A DNA stretch of 64,000 bases from NCBI GenBank assembly GCA_963728965.1, contig CAVSMH010000002.1, positions 496,001 to 560,000 of the forward strand, written 5' to 3'. The notes under the pieces were generated by a model. The model did no database searches and was not told where the DNA came from. It saw only the letters and a program-made list of their open reading frames with translations. Source of the stretch: DASQZT01 sp963728965. Its GTDB lineage: Bacteria > Acidobacteriota > Terriglobia > Bryobacterales > Bryobacteraceae. A program made the position numbers and the translations under genes. Below, piece by piece: positions 31,880 to 40,909 of the stretch. How positions within the stretch are numbered: position 1 is the stretch's first letter; every line of letters starts with the position of its first letter.

Positions 31880-31885
31880 TATAGT
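31880..31885 (+). promoter_or_regulatory. -10-like hexamer TATAGT, dehydrogenase small subunit gene
   Basis: TATAGT (five of six matches) ends 7 bases before the ATG at 31893, predicting a leaderless transcript. Confidence 0.45.
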
Positions 31886-31892
31886 ATTGGCA

Positions 31893-32474
31893 ATGCTGTC
31901 TACCCGTCGCGATCTTCTGGAAATGGCCGCGCGCGCTTCGGCTTTGCCGGGTGCCGCGGAGTTCTTCTCTACCTGGCTCCGGGCGGCCGACGATCATTCT
32001 CATGGGCAGGGGCCCGCAGCGCCGCCGGAGCCCCCACTGTTGCGCAATTACCAGCCCAAATTTTTCGGGCCTGAGGATTTCCAGGCGCTCCAGGCGTTTA
32101 CCGAGATCCTCATCCCGACCGACGATACCCCGGGCGCCCGGGAGGCCCATTGCGCCCACTTCATCGACTTCCTATTGCAGGCGTCTCCGGAACCGACGCA
32201 GAAGCAATGGCGTGATGCGATGGCGGCGCTGTGGGGAGCAGGCTTCCACGCGGCGGATGCGAAGGGCCGCGAGGCGTTGCTGGAGGCGATTTCGTTGCCG
32301 GAGCGCGACCGCTCCGCCACCCACGCGGCCTATGGCGCATACCGCCTGATCAAGCAACAGAACACGTTTGCGTTTTACACCTCGCGCGCCGGCATGATCG
32401 AGTCGCTGGACTACCGGGGCAACACCTATAACGCGACCTTCCCGGCGTGCACGCACCCGGAGCACCAACAATAA
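31893..32474 (+). CDS. Gluconate 2-dehydrogenase subunit 3-like protein
   Basis: A 193-residue small subunit that accompanies GMC-type membrane dehydrogenases. The N-terminus STRRDLLEMAARASALPGAA resembles a Tat signal, through which the folded GMC partner could be co-exported. The body contains FFGPEDFQALQAFTEILIPTDDTPGA, the conserved block of this family. ATG 31893 is chosen because of the Tat-like start and the upstream TATAGT. The GMC gene follows after 106 bases that hold an inverted repeat. Confidence 0.85.
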   Translation: MLSTRRDLLEMAARASALPGAAEFFSTWLRAADDHSHGQGPAAPPEPPLLRNYQPKFFGPEDFQALQAFTEILIPTDDTPGAREAHCAHFIDFLLQASPEPTQKQWRDAMAALWGAGFHAADAKGREALLEAISLPERDRSATHAAYGAYRLIKQQNTFAFYTSRAGMIESLDYRGNTYNATFPACTHPEHQQ

Positions 32475-32478
32475 CTAA

Positions 32479-32565
32479 GGGGACAGGCTACGCAACCCCA
32501 AAATTCAATAAATGGAAATAAGGGACTTCCGGGCGAAGAATTGGGAGGGTGCGTAGCCTGTCCCC
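32479..32565. repeat. Inverted-repeat element, 16-bp perfect termini (REP/MITE-like)
   Basis: GGGGACAGGCTACGCA at 32479-32494 and its exact complement at 32550-32565 flank 55 bases. The pair starts 4 bases after one stop codon and ends 15 bases before the next start, so it is inserted between two genes of one operon. The termini resemble repeats associated with REP-type transposases, but no transposase is present. Confidence 0.6.
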
Positions 32566-32580
32566 GGAATAGGAGGCGGA

Positions 32581-34317
32581 GTGGCGAAGACTTATGATGC
32601 GATTGTGGTGGGCTCCGGCGCTTGCGGTGGGTGGGCGGCCATGGAACTGGCACGCGCCGGCATGAAGGTGTTGATGCTCGAGGCGGGGGCGCACGTTGAT
32701 CCCGCCAAGGAATTCAAACACCTCTACCTTTACCAGTTGGACTATCGCGGGCAGGGCAAGCCGGGTCTCCTGCGGCGATACTCGGGCGGCGAACGCAACT
32801 ACCGCATCATGATCGACAACGAGGAGAACCCCTACACTACCACGCCCGACACGGTCTATCGCTGGGGCCGCTCCCGCTGCCTGGGCGGACGCACGCTCCA
32901 CTGGGCCCGCGCTTCCGACCGTATGGCGGACTACGAATTCAAAGCCGCCTCGCGCGATGGCTACGGCATGGATTGGGCTGTCACCTATGCCGACATGAAG
33001 CCCTACTACGACCGGGTCGAGCGCTTCATCGGCGTCAGCGCGGCCATGGAAGGCTTCCCGCAGTTTCCCGACGGCGTGTTCCTGCCCCCCATGCCGCTAA
33101 ACTGCGCGGAGACGATCTTCACCGCGGCCGTCAAACGCCTGGGCTGGCCCACCACCCACCGGCGCCTGGCGCAGCTCACCCAGATGCACAACAACCGCCC
33201 GCCCTGCCATTACTGCGGCAACTGCGTGAATGGCTGCGACGTCGGCGCTATGTTCAACACCGTCGCCGTGACCCTGCCGCCCGCGCTCAAAACCGGCAAC
33301 CTCGAAGTCCGCACCGACTCCGTCGTGTCCGCCGTGCGCATGAACTCCGAGAATCGCGCCCAGGGCGTTACCTACATCGAGCGCTACAGTCGCAAGCCGG
33401 TAGATGTCGACGCGAGGTACGTGATCCTCGCCGCCTCCACGCTCGAGAACACGCGCCTTCTCCTGCTTTCGGCCAAGGGGGGACTCGCCAATTCGAGCGG
33501 CACCCTGGGCCATTACATGATGGACCAGGTGGGCGGCGGCGGCGTCAGCGGCTTTCTCCCCAGGCTCAAGGGCGGCCCCAGCCGGCTCGACGACGGCAAG
33601 TCCGCTGGCATCACCATTCCCAACTTCCAGAACATCGACCAGAAGACCGCGCGGAAGGATTTCATTCGCGGCTACGTCATGAACGCCACCGGCGGCCAGA
33701 CCGAATACCCGCAGTTCGCCGCCTCCCTGCCCGGCTACGGCTCTGCCTGGAAAAAGGAAGTGAAGAGCCGTTACGTGGCCCAGGCGCGTGTGTGGATTGC
33801 AGGCGGCGAAATGCTGGCGCAGAAGGACAACCGCGTCGAACTCGACCCCGAGGTCAAAGACCACTGGGGGATCCCGGTGCTGCGCATCCACTTTCAACAC
33901 TGCGAGAACGACCACAAGATTATCGCCGATTTTCAGGAAAAGGCCATGGAGCTTTTCCGCAAGGCGGGCGGGGAAGTCATGCCGGGCGCCGGCCGCGGCG
34001 GTCCGCGAGGCTTTCCGGGTGCCCCCGGATCGCCGGATGCCGGTCCGCCCCACGGCGGGCGTGCCAACGCGCGCGGCGGACGCCCCAACGCACTCGGCGG
34101 GTCGATCCACGAAGTCGGCACCGCCCGTATGAGCGCGAGCCCCAAGGATGGGGTGCTGACTTCCTTCTGCCAGACGCACGACATTCCCAACCTGTACGTC
34201 TTCGGCGGGAACGCCTTCCCCTCGACCGGCGACAAGCACCCGACCCTCACGATGATGGCGCTCACCGCCCGCGGCTGCGACCATCTGCTCGAACAGGCCA
34301 AGGGCAAGAGGGTCTGA
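32581..34317 (+). CDS. GMC-family flavin dehydrogenase with CxxCxxCxxxC motif
   Basis: FAD-dependent sugar/alcohol dehydrogenase large subunit (578 residues, GTG start with AGGAGG upstream). FAD-binding GSGACGG at 11-17, the GMC signature RSRCLGGRTLHWARASDRM, and the C-terminal active-site block GSIHEVGTARMS and GNAFPSTGDKHPTLTMMAL. Cys209, 212, 215 and 219 (CHYCGNCVNGCD) could ligate a 3Fe-4S or 4Fe-4S cluster, as in related three-subunit dehydrogenases. A Gly/Pro/Arg-rich insertion (about 471-503) precedes the active-site motif. The cytochrome subunit usual in this complex is not next to it. Confidence 0.9.
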   Translation: MAKTYDAIVVGSGACGGWAAMELARAGMKVLMLEAGAHVDPAKEFKHLYLYQLDYRGQGKPGLLRRYSGGERNYRIMIDNEENPYTTTPDTVYRWGRSRCLGGRTLHWARASDRMADYEFKAASRDGYGMDWAVTYADMKPYYDRVERFIGVSAAMEGFPQFPDGVFLPPMPLNCAETIFTAAVKRLGWPTTHRRLAQLTQMHNNRPPCHYCGNCVNGCDVGAMFNTVAVTLPPALKTGNLEVRTDSVVSAVRMNSENRAQGVTYIERYSRKPVDVDARYVILAASTLENTRLLLLSAKGGLANSSGTLGHYMMDQVGGGGVSGFLPRLKGGPSRLDDGKSAGITIPNFQNIDQKTARKDFIRGYVMNATGGQTEYPQFAASLPGYGSAWKKEVKSRYVAQARVWIAGGEMLAQKDNRVELDPEVKDHWGIPVLRIHFQHCENDHKIIADFQEKAMELFRKAGGEVMPGAGRGGPRGFPGAPGSPDAGPPHGGRANARGGRPNALGGSIHEVGTARMSASPKDGVLTSFCQTHDIPNLYVFGGNAFPSTGDKHPTLTMMALTARGCDHLLEQAKGKRV

Positions 34318-34342
34318 AGAGCCGAGAGGGATCCAAGCCGCC

Positions 34343-35767
34343 CTAAACTTGGATCGCACGCGGATCGTTGGGCCGTTCGGGGCTCTCCGTCACGAGCGGC
34401 AGCATCACGTGAACCGCCGTACCACGGCCCACCGCCGTCTCCACTCGGATGTCCCCGCCGTGCTCGTAGACGATCTGCCGCGAATTGAAGAGGCTCCAGT
34501 TTCCGCTCGCCACGCGCGCGCCCTCCACTTTGAAACTGGGATCGAATATGGTCTCCGCTTCTTCGGGTGGCATCCCGCGGCCGTTGTCGCGCACCGTGAC
34601 CTCCACCACGGAATCGCGCCCGTGCGTGGAGATCTCGATGTGTCCGTTACCGTCCACCGCCTGAATCGCGTTGCTCAGCAGCGTGGAGAAGACCGAGCTC
34701 AGCAGTTGCGGCCGGCAGGTCAGCCGGGGAAGCGACCGTTCCAGATCGAACTCCAGCCGGATGCCGGCCCGCCGCAACTCGTCCTCGTGCAGCAGCGCCA
34801 CATCCGAGAGCAGTTCGTTAAGATCGGCCGGCTTCAGGTCCGCCTCCGCCAGCGAGACGAACCGGCGCAGCCGTTCGCTCACCTCGTCGATGCGCCGCGC
34901 CGATTCTTCGATGGCGCGCCGCAATTGCCCGCGCGTATGGTCAAGAAGGTCTCGTTGCTCGGGCGGCGCCTTGAGTTGCCGGTCCACTACTACAATCAAA
35001 GTCTCGATCGAACTGCGCAGCGTGCCCAGCGGCGAGTTCATCTCATGGCTCAGCGCCGCCGCCATTTTGCCGATCGAGATCGCGCTCTCGGCCAGTTGGG
35101 CCCGCAATTGGGCGCCCGTCAATGCTTCGGCCGCGCGTATTGCCTCCTGGTGCGATTCGTACTCGGTGCGCCGATGCTCGTAATTCGTCGCGGCAATGAA
35201 CGTGAGCAACAAAGCCAGCATCAGCAGGAAGATGTAATGCGCATCACTGTGCTGCGCGGTGGTCGAAAACACCCGCTGGCCCCCGAATCGAAAGGAGAGA
35301 ATATACGTACATTCGAGCGCCAGGCCCAGCGTCATGGCGTGCCACGGCAACAAGGGTACCGAGGCCACCGTCGTCAACGTGACCAGGGTGATCGCAGTGA
35401 GTATGTAATCGTCCGTACTGGCCGGCGTTGTGGCCCGCCATATGGCCGCCCAGATAAGCAGCGTCGGAGCCAGCCATGCCGACACCACGGCGATCGGCCG
35501 CGCGTGCCGGCGACTCCACCGCGTTGCCGCTACCAGTAAGGTCGCGGCGCCTGCCGCGATCATCGCCGCCTCCTGCCAGAGCACGGCCGTGTCTACGCGC
35601 CCGCCCCTCATCGCCAGCCGTCCCGCGAGCATCAGCAGCGGGGTAGCGATTTCCACCGCTCCGATCGTCCGCAGCCCCGGATGGCCCAGGTTTCGCGCGT
35701 GCTCCTCGAATTTTGGATTCACGTCCAGGCCGGGCAGAAGTCGTTGGCGGATGCGTTGGAAATCCAT
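34343..35767 (-). CDS. Membrane sensor histidine kinase
   Basis: A 474-residue histidine kinase with about six N-terminal transmembrane helices (to about 195), a coiled-coil linker, the H-box SHEMNSPLGTLRSSIE (His241) and an ATPase domain with VFSTLLSNAIQAV (N-box), VRDNGRGMPPEEAETIF (G1) and GGDIRVETAVGRGT (G2). The lid carries FKVEGARVASGNW instead of the usual GTGLGL. ATG 35767 fits the region better than the upstream frame. Divergent from the transporter-HEAT gene and probably functionally linked to the cluster that follows. Confidence 0.88.
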   Translation of the reverse strand: MDFQRIRQRLLPGLDVNPKFEEHARNLGHPGLRTIGAVEIATPLLMLAGRLAMRGGRVDTAVLWQEAAMIAAGAATLLVAATRWSRRHARPIAVVSAWLAPTLLIWAAIWRATTPASTDDYILTAITLVTLTTVASVPLLPWHAMTLGLALECTYILSFRFGGQRVFSTTAQHSDAHYIFLLMLALLLTFIAATNYEHRRTEYESHQEAIRAAEALTGAQLRAQLAESAISIGKMAAALSHEMNSPLGTLRSSIETLIVVVDRQLKAPPEQRDLLDHTRGQLRRAIEESARRIDEVSERLRRFVSLAEADLKPADLNELLSDVALLHEDELRRAGIRLEFDLERSLPRLTCRPQLLSSVFSTLLSNAIQAVDGNGHIEISTHGRDSVVEVTVRDNGRGMPPEEAETIFDPSFKVEGARVASGNWSLFNSRQIVYEHGGDIRVETAVGRGTAVHVMLPLVTESPERPNDPRAIQV

Positions 35768-35812
35768 GGCGCTCTGTTTTTGGTGCCTCAATTGCACGGC
35801 CCTCGTGTACGA

Positions 35813-38551
35813 ATGAACCGATTGCGCTCGCTTCGACGGCAACTGTTCGATATCAGACCCGGTGAGCACCTGCGCACATGGTCGATGTTTTTTTACCTGC
35901 TCTGCGTTCTGTTCGCCTACTACGTGCTGAAGCCGGTTTCGCGCTCCATGTTCATCACCAAATTTGACGTGGACAACCTGCCGGCGCTGTACATACTAAT
36001 TGCCGCCTTCGGGGGCACGTTCGCATATCTTTACAGCAAGCTGGCGGCCAAGAGTTCCCTGCGCGCCGCCGTCTTCGTCACCATGTCCATCTCCATCGCC
36101 GCGCTCAGCGCCATTTGGGCTCTCATTCACCTGTCGTGGATGGTGTACGTGCTGAATGTCTTCGTCAGCCTCTTCAGCATTGTCCTGGTGTCGCAAGGTT
36201 GGCTCGTGGCCAGCAATCTCTTCGATGCGCGCGAAGCCAAGCGGACCTACCCGCTCCTGGGTATGGGAATGGTCTTGGGCGCCGCCTTCGGCGGCGAATT
36301 CACCAGCCGGGCGGCGCATGCGCTCGGCACCCGGAACCTGTTGCTGGCCAGCGCCGGGATGGTCCTGCTGGCCTATGGTGGCTTCCGGCTGGCCATATCG
36401 CAATCTTCCGCCGTGCGGGAGGCGCGAGCGGCGCATGCGGAGGAAACGGATTTCTCCTTTGGCGGCATGGTCCGGGATATCCTGAACACGCGGCATCTCA
36501 AGGTGATCGTCGGCATTATGGTAGCCATGTACCTGGTGGACACCGTAGTCGAGTTTCAGTTCCAGGTGACCGCCGCGCGGGTCTATCACGGCGACGACCT
36601 CACCGCTTTTTTCGGCAAGTTCTACGGCCTGTATCTCAACCTGATCGAATTCGTGTTTCAGCTGTTCGTCACGGCGTCGGTAGTGCGGCGATTCGGTGTG
36701 GGTGGAACCCTGCAAATCGCGCCATCGTGCATCGTGCTCGCCTCCACCGCCACCATCGTCGCGCCCGGCGTCACCACCGCCGGCGCAGTGCGGCTCACCG
36801 AAGCTTCCACCCGGTACACCTTGAACCGCACCGGCATGGAACTGCTCTACATGCCGCTGCCGCAGCAACTGCGCAACCGCATCAAAGCGTTTATCGACAT
36901 CTGTGTGGATCGGGTTTCCCGCGGCCTGGGCGGCGGCCTTTTGCTGATCGTCACCTCCCGAGCGCTTCATTTCGATGTCAGGGAGATCTCCTGGCTGGTG
37001 ATGGTGCTGTGTATTCCTTGGATGTATTTCTCCTACCTGGCGCGGAAAGAGTACATTGCCACGATCCGCCGGCGCTTCGAAGCGCGTTCCCTGGACCTGG
37101 AAGCCTCCCGCCTCTCAGTGAATGACGCCGCTACCGTCGGTTTCCTCGAGACCACCGCCCGGAGTGGGAATCCGCGTCAGGCCGCGTACGCGCTTTCCCT
37201 GCTTTCGGAAGCTTCGGGCTACGACACCGCTCCACTGCTGCGCATTCTGGTGAAGAGCCCGGCGGCGGAAGTCCGCGACCGGGTGTACCAGGTGGCGGCG
37301 CGGCTCCGCGACGAAAGCCTGCGCGAGCAAGCCGCCGGTGAACTTTCCCGGCGGAGCCCCGATCTGCCGGCCGCGGTCATTCCCTACCTGTTGACCGTCG
37401 CGCCCGATCGCGCGCACCTGGCGGCCGAGCTTCTCGACGATGCCGATCCCCGCATCGTGGAAGGTGTGTTGGGAGCCCTGCGCACCGACCGCGAATTGGC
37501 CGAGGAACTGGTCACGCGCGAGTGGCTCGACCGCAACGGGCGTTCCTCGGATCCCCGACGCCGCGCGCTCGCCGCGACCGCCATCGGTGTCCGCGGCGAC
37601 CACGGCACCGAAGCTCTGCACCGGCTCCTCGACGATGCCGATCCCGGCGTGTCGCGCGCCGCGGCCCGTGCCGCCGGCGAGTTGCGCACTCGTGCTTACG
37701 TGCATCGGCTGGTCGAACTGCTTGGCAGGTCGGCCGTACGCGGCGATGCCATCGCCGCCCTGGCAAGCTATGGTCCCTCCATTTGTGGAGCGCTTTCCGA
37801 CGTGCTTCTGGACGAATCCGTCCCCATCCGGATCCGGCGTCAGGTGCCTCGTGTACTGCGGCAAATCCCCAGCCAACGGTCCGTGGACGTGCTGCTCGCA
37901 TCGCTCGGCGAACAGGAAATCTCCATTCGCGCTTCCGTCCTGAAGGCCTTGAACCGCCTTCGCGAGACCTCCCCCGATCTGCAGTTCGATCACAACTTCG
38001 TCACCGATCAGATTCGCAAGGAGGCCCGCCATTACTTCGAGCTGGCCGCGGCCATATCGCCGTTCAGCGAGCGTCAAAACGGTGCCCACGCCGCCACTGA
38101 CCTGCTGGTCCGCACGCTCGAGGAACGGCTCCGCATGTCGCTCGAGCGCCTCTTCCGGCTGCTGGGCCTGCGCTATCCCCCCAAGGAGATCTATTCCGCG
38201 TACCTAGCCGTGTCGCGGCAACGGCACGAAGAGGCGACGGCCGCGTTGGAGTTTCTCGACAACACCATGGACCGTGACCTCAAACGCTTCATCCTGCCGC
38301 TGCTGGATGCGCCCGAGCATGTCCTGGAACGCGGACGCGAGCTGTTCGGCCTTCGCGTACCAACCGCCGAGCAGGCTGTTCGTGAACTGATCCGCTCGCG
38401 CGATCCCTGGCTGGTGGCATGCGCCATGGCGGCCGCGGCCGAATTGAAGCTACGCAGCCTCGTGCCCGAAATCGCCGAGGCCGCCCGCCAGGCGGCCCAG
38501 GAAGTCTCCGAAGTCGCCCGGTCCGCCGAAGCCGTCCTCGCAGCGGCTTGA
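35813..38551 (+). CDS. Nucleotide-transporter (NTT/Npt)-like membrane protein with HEAT-repeat tail
   Basis: A 912-residue fusion. Residues about 20-440 form a 12-helix carrier of the ADP/ATP translocase (NTT) type, with LLCVLFAYYVLKPVSRSMFI and NLFDAREAKRTYPLLGMGMV. Residues about 460-912 are soluble HEAT-like helical repeats (SGNPRQAAYALSLLSEAS..., DADPGVSRAAARAAGELRTR). It lies in front of a cNMP-binding protein (gap 8 bases), a histidine kinase and a response regulator with ATGA overlaps. In a free-living bacterium a signalling or scaffold role is more likely than energy parasitism. Start ATG 35813; an upstream in-frame start overlaps the divergent kinase. Confidence 0.87.
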   Translation: MNRLRSLRRQLFDIRPGEHLRTWSMFFYLLCVLFAYYVLKPVSRSMFITKFDVDNLPALYILIAAFGGTFAYLYSKLAAKSSLRAAVFVTMSISIAALSAIWALIHLSWMVYVLNVFVSLFSIVLVSQGWLVASNLFDAREAKRTYPLLGMGMVLGAAFGGEFTSRAAHALGTRNLLLASAGMVLLAYGGFRLAISQSSAVREARAAHAEETDFSFGGMVRDILNTRHLKVIVGIMVAMYLVDTVVEFQFQVTAARVYHGDDLTAFFGKFYGLYLNLIEFVFQLFVTASVVRRFGVGGTLQIAPSCIVLASTATIVAPGVTTAGAVRLTEASTRYTLNRTGMELLYMPLPQQLRNRIKAFIDICVDRVSRGLGGGLLLIVTSRALHFDVREISWLVMVLCIPWMYFSYLARKEYIATIRRRFEARSLDLEASRLSVNDAATVGFLETTARSGNPRQAAYALSLLSEASGYDTAPLLRILVKSPAAEVRDRVYQVAARLRDESLREQAAGELSRRSPDLPAAVIPYLLTVAPDRAHLAAELLDDADPRIVEGVLGALRTDRELAEELVTREWLDRNGRSSDPRRRALAATAIGVRGDHGTEALHRLLDDADPGVSRAAARAAGELRTRAYVHRLVELLGRSAVRGDAIAALASYGPSICGALSDVLLDESVPIRIRRQVPRVLRQIPSQRSVDVLLASLGEQEISIRASVLKALNRLRETSPDLQFDHNFVTDQIRKEARHYFELAAAISPFSERQNGAHAATDLLVRTLEERLRMSLERLFRLLGLRYPPKEIYSAYLAVSRQRHEEATAALEFLDNTMDRDLKRFILPLLDAPEHVLERGRELFGLRVPTAEQAVRELIRSRDPWLVACAMAAAAELKLRSLVPEIAEAARQAAQEVSEVARSAEAVLAAA

Positions 38552-38559
38552 GAGGTGCC

Positions 38560-38985
38560 ATGCCCGAACTGAACATCGTCGAGAAGGTGATCGCGCTCGA
38601 AGGCGTGGAGCTCTTCCAGCACCTCACCCCGGAGCAACTGGCCCGCATCGCCACGGTGGCGCATGAAGTGAAATATTCGCCCCGTAAGGTGGTGCTCGAA
38701 CCGTCCCAAACCGCCGACGCTCTGTACGTCGTCATCGATGGCGCCGTCGAACTCAAGCGCAACGGCGAGACCCTCACCGTCGCTCACCGCAACGAGGTGC
38801 TCGGCGCATGGGCTCTGTTCGAGGAAGACCAACCTATGCCCGTGACGGCCGAAACCAGCGAGGACACCCGCATGCTGCGCATCGGCCGCGATGATTTCTA
38901 CGACTTGCTGGCGGATCACAGCGAAATTACCTTCGCCCTGTTCTCGACGCTGGTGAAACGGTTCCGCAAACTGGTGGAGCAATGA
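38560..38985 (+). CDS. cNMP-binding-domain protein
   Basis: A 141-residue protein consisting of a single cyclic-nucleotide-binding fold (VELFQHLTPEQLARIATVAH, ALYVVIDGAVELKRNGETL, NEVLGAWALFEEDQPMPVTA). As in the gene at 19763 there is no DNA-binding domain. ATG 38560 is preceded by GAGAGGTG. It overlaps the histidine kinase gene by 4 bases, indicating it acts as a sensor module for that kinase. Confidence 0.88.
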   Translation: MPELNIVEKVIALEGVELFQHLTPEQLARIATVAHEVKYSPRKVVLEPSQTADALYVVIDGAVELKRNGETLTVAHRNEVLGAWALFEEDQPMPVTAETSEDTRMLRIGRDDFYDLLADHSEITFALFSTLVKRFRKLVEQ

Positions 38986-39743
38986 GTCCCAGCACCGCGG
39001 AACTGCACCAGATGGCCTCCATCGGCCGACTTCTGGCCGGAATCGTCCATGAGATCAACACTCCCATCGGTTCGATCTTTTCGAACAACGAGGTGATTCT
39101 CCGCTCGCTCGAGATGCTCGGCCCCCTGCTCGAGGACGGACGTCCCGAGGCGGTTGAAAAAGCCCAGCGTCTGATCGGCACCTGCCGCAATCTTGCCGCC
39201 GTGGACCGCATCGCCTGCGAGCGGATCCGTTCCATTATCCGCGGCCTCAAGAGCTTCTCCCGGGTGGACGCCGCCGAGCCCCGCGGCGTAAACCTCAACC
39301 AGCACCTGCAAGACACGGTGAAGCTGACCCGGGCGGAGTTCCACAAGCGCGTGATCGTGGAGTTGGAGCTCGGCGAGCTGCCCGACGTCGAGTGTTATCC
39401 CCAGATGCTCAACCAGGTGTTTCTGAACCTCCTGGTCAACGCCGGACAGGCCATCGCTGGTGAAGGCAAAATCACCGTGCGCACCCGGGCCGAGGGCGAT
39501 ACCGTGCACATCTGGATTGCCGATACCGGCCGCGGTATGACACCCGAACAGCAGGCTCGCGCGTTCCAAGCCGGGTTCACCACCAAGCCGGTCGGCGAAG
39601 GGACCGGGCTCGGCCTCTCGATTGCCAAGGAGATCGTGGAAGACAAGCACGCGGGCACGCTGACCTTCGAAAGCGAACCCGGCCGCGGCACAACCTTCCA
39701 CATTTCGATTCCGGTGCGCCAGAAAAGGAGTTCGACCGCATGA
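38982..39743 (+). CDS. Soluble histidine kinase
   Basis: A 253-residue cytosolic kinase with no transmembrane segment: H-box AGIVHEINTPIGSIFSNNEV (His23), N-box NQVFLNLLVNAGQAI, G1 IADTGRGMTPEQQ, F/G2 GFTTKPVGEGTGLGLSIAKE. The input must come from a partner, plausibly the cNMP protein or the HEAT domain of the transporter-like protein. Overlaps both neighbours by 4 bases. Confidence 0.93.
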   Translation: MSPSTAELHQMASIGRLLAGIVHEINTPIGSIFSNNEVILRSLEMLGPLLEDGRPEAVEKAQRLIGTCRNLAAVDRIACERIRSIIRGLKSFSRVDAAEPRGVNLNQHLQDTVKLTRAEFHKRVIVELELGELPDVECYPQMLNQVFLNLLVNAGQAIAGEGKITVRTRAEGDTVHIWIADTGRGMTPEQQARAFQAGFTTKPVGEGTGLGLSIAKEIVEDKHAGTLTFESEPGRGTTFHISIPVRQKRSSTA

Positions 39744-40222
39744 GCCAGAACGGACAGAGGCCATCAGTCATGATCGTGGACGACGAGGAGATGGTGATCA
39801 CCAGCGTTCAGGCATTTCTGCAATTGGAGACCGAGTTCGACGTCAACGGGTTCACCGATCCGGAAGAGGCTGCCCGGTTCGCCGAAACCCGTCCTGTGGA
39901 CGTGGCCGTCTCGGACTACCTTATGCCCAAGATGAACGGCATCCAATTGCTCGGTCGTATCAAGAGCCTCCAACCCGAAGCCAGCCGCGTGCTGCTCACC
40001 GGCCACGCCGACAAGCAGAGCGCCATTCAGGCCATCAACGAGGTGGCCTTGTTCCAGTACCTCGAAAAACCCTGGGACAACGCGCAGCTATTATTGGTGA
40101 TCCGCAGCGGCGCCGAGCGCGCCAGCCTGTACCGCGACCTGCGCGAAAAGGTAGAGGAGCTCGATTCCGCGCACACCAGCCTGAAGAGCGTGCAGCGGCG
40201 ATTGATCGAGGCGTTTCTGTAG
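39740..40222 (+). CDS. Single-domain response regulator with C-terminal helix
   Basis: A 160-residue CheY-like receiver: acidic pair Asp14/Asp15 (VMIVDDEE), phospho-acceptor Asp59 (VAVSDYLMPKMNG), Thr87 and Lys110 (YLEKPWDN). A basic-acidic coiled-coil (REKVEELDSAHTSLKSVQRR) follows but there is no output domain, so it probably acts by protein contact. Last gene of the transporter-HEAT, cNMP, kinase, regulator operon. Confidence 0.93.
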   Translation: MSQNGQRPSVMIVDDEEMVITSVQAFLQLETEFDVNGFTDPEEAARFAETRPVDVAVSDYLMPKMNGIQLLGRIKSLQPEASRVLLTGHADKQSAIQAINEVALFQYLEKPWDNAQLLLVIRSGAERASLYRDLREKVEELDSAHTSLKSVQRRLIEAFL

Positions 40223-40304
40223 GCAGGCGGCCGGCAGACCAGGGCTGCCTGTCCATGCCGATCCGCGAGCGCGCCTCCTCCACCATCCGATTTCACGGAT
40301 TCCG

Positions 40305-40314
40305 GGAATATTCC
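40305..40314 (+). promoter_or_regulatory. Perfect 10-bp palindrome upstream of ECF sigma gene
   Basis: GGAATATTCC lies 35 bases before the ECF sigma ATG, inside a slightly longer imperfect dyad (CCGGGAATATTCCGG). Position and symmetry fit an operator or the -35 region of an autoregulated promoter; nothing more can be said. Confidence 0.3.
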
Positions 40315-40348
40315 GGCCCCCAGTCGGCATCTTGGACTGTAGGCGAAA

Positions 40349-40909
40349 ATGCTCTTCTCCTCCCACAAACGTAGGACCGACGACTTTGAGTCTGCGGCTT
40401 TGCCTCACCTGAACGATTTGTATCGCACCGCGACGCGGCTCCTGGGAGACCCTGCGCGCGCCGACGATGTCATTCAGGACGTCTATCTCCAGGCGTGGAA
40501 GTCCTTTGATCAGTTCGAGTTGGGAACCAATTGCAGGGCTTGGCTGTTTAAGATCCTGTTCCATACCGCAAACCACTATCGGCGAAAATGGCTGAACCTC
40601 CGGATGGTGAAGGAAAGCGAGGAAGTGATGGATCAGGCGGTCGCCCCCAGCCCGCCTGTTCCGGAAAACATCACCGACGAGGAAGTCCTGGCCGCCCTCG
40701 GCCGGATTCCCCAGGACTTTCGGGCTGTGGTCCTGCTGACGGATGTGGAAGAGTTTTCCTATAAAGAGGCCGCCGGTATTCTGAATGTGCCGATCGGCAC
40801 GGTCATGTCGCGTTTGAGCCGTGGGCGAAAACTACTCCGGGATCGCCTTTCGGGTGTGGCGCAGTCGTATGGAATTAGCGGACAAGGCGAAGAAGGACGG
40901 GTGGCATGA
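40349..40909 (+). CDS. ECF-family RNA polymerase sigma factor
   Basis: A 186-residue sigma factor with region 2 (LYRTATRLLGDPARADDVIQ... DVYLQAWKSFDQFE) and region 4 helix-turn-helix (FRAVVLLTDVEEFSYKEAAG, IGTVMSRLSRGRKLLRDRL). There are no regions 1 or 3. It overlaps its anti-sigma gene by 4 bases, and is probably released by a periplasmic or cytosolic signal. The operon continues into an exported glycine-zipper protein. Confidence 0.95.
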   Translation: MLFSSHKRRTDDFESAALPHLNDLYRTATRLLGDPARADDVIQDVYLQAWKSFDQFELGTNCRAWLFKILFHTANHYRRKWLNLRMVKESEEVMDQAVAPSPPVPENITDEEVLAALGRIPQDFRAVVLLTDVEEFSYKEAAGILNVPIGTVMSRLSRGRKLLRDRLSGVAQSYGISGQGEEGRVA

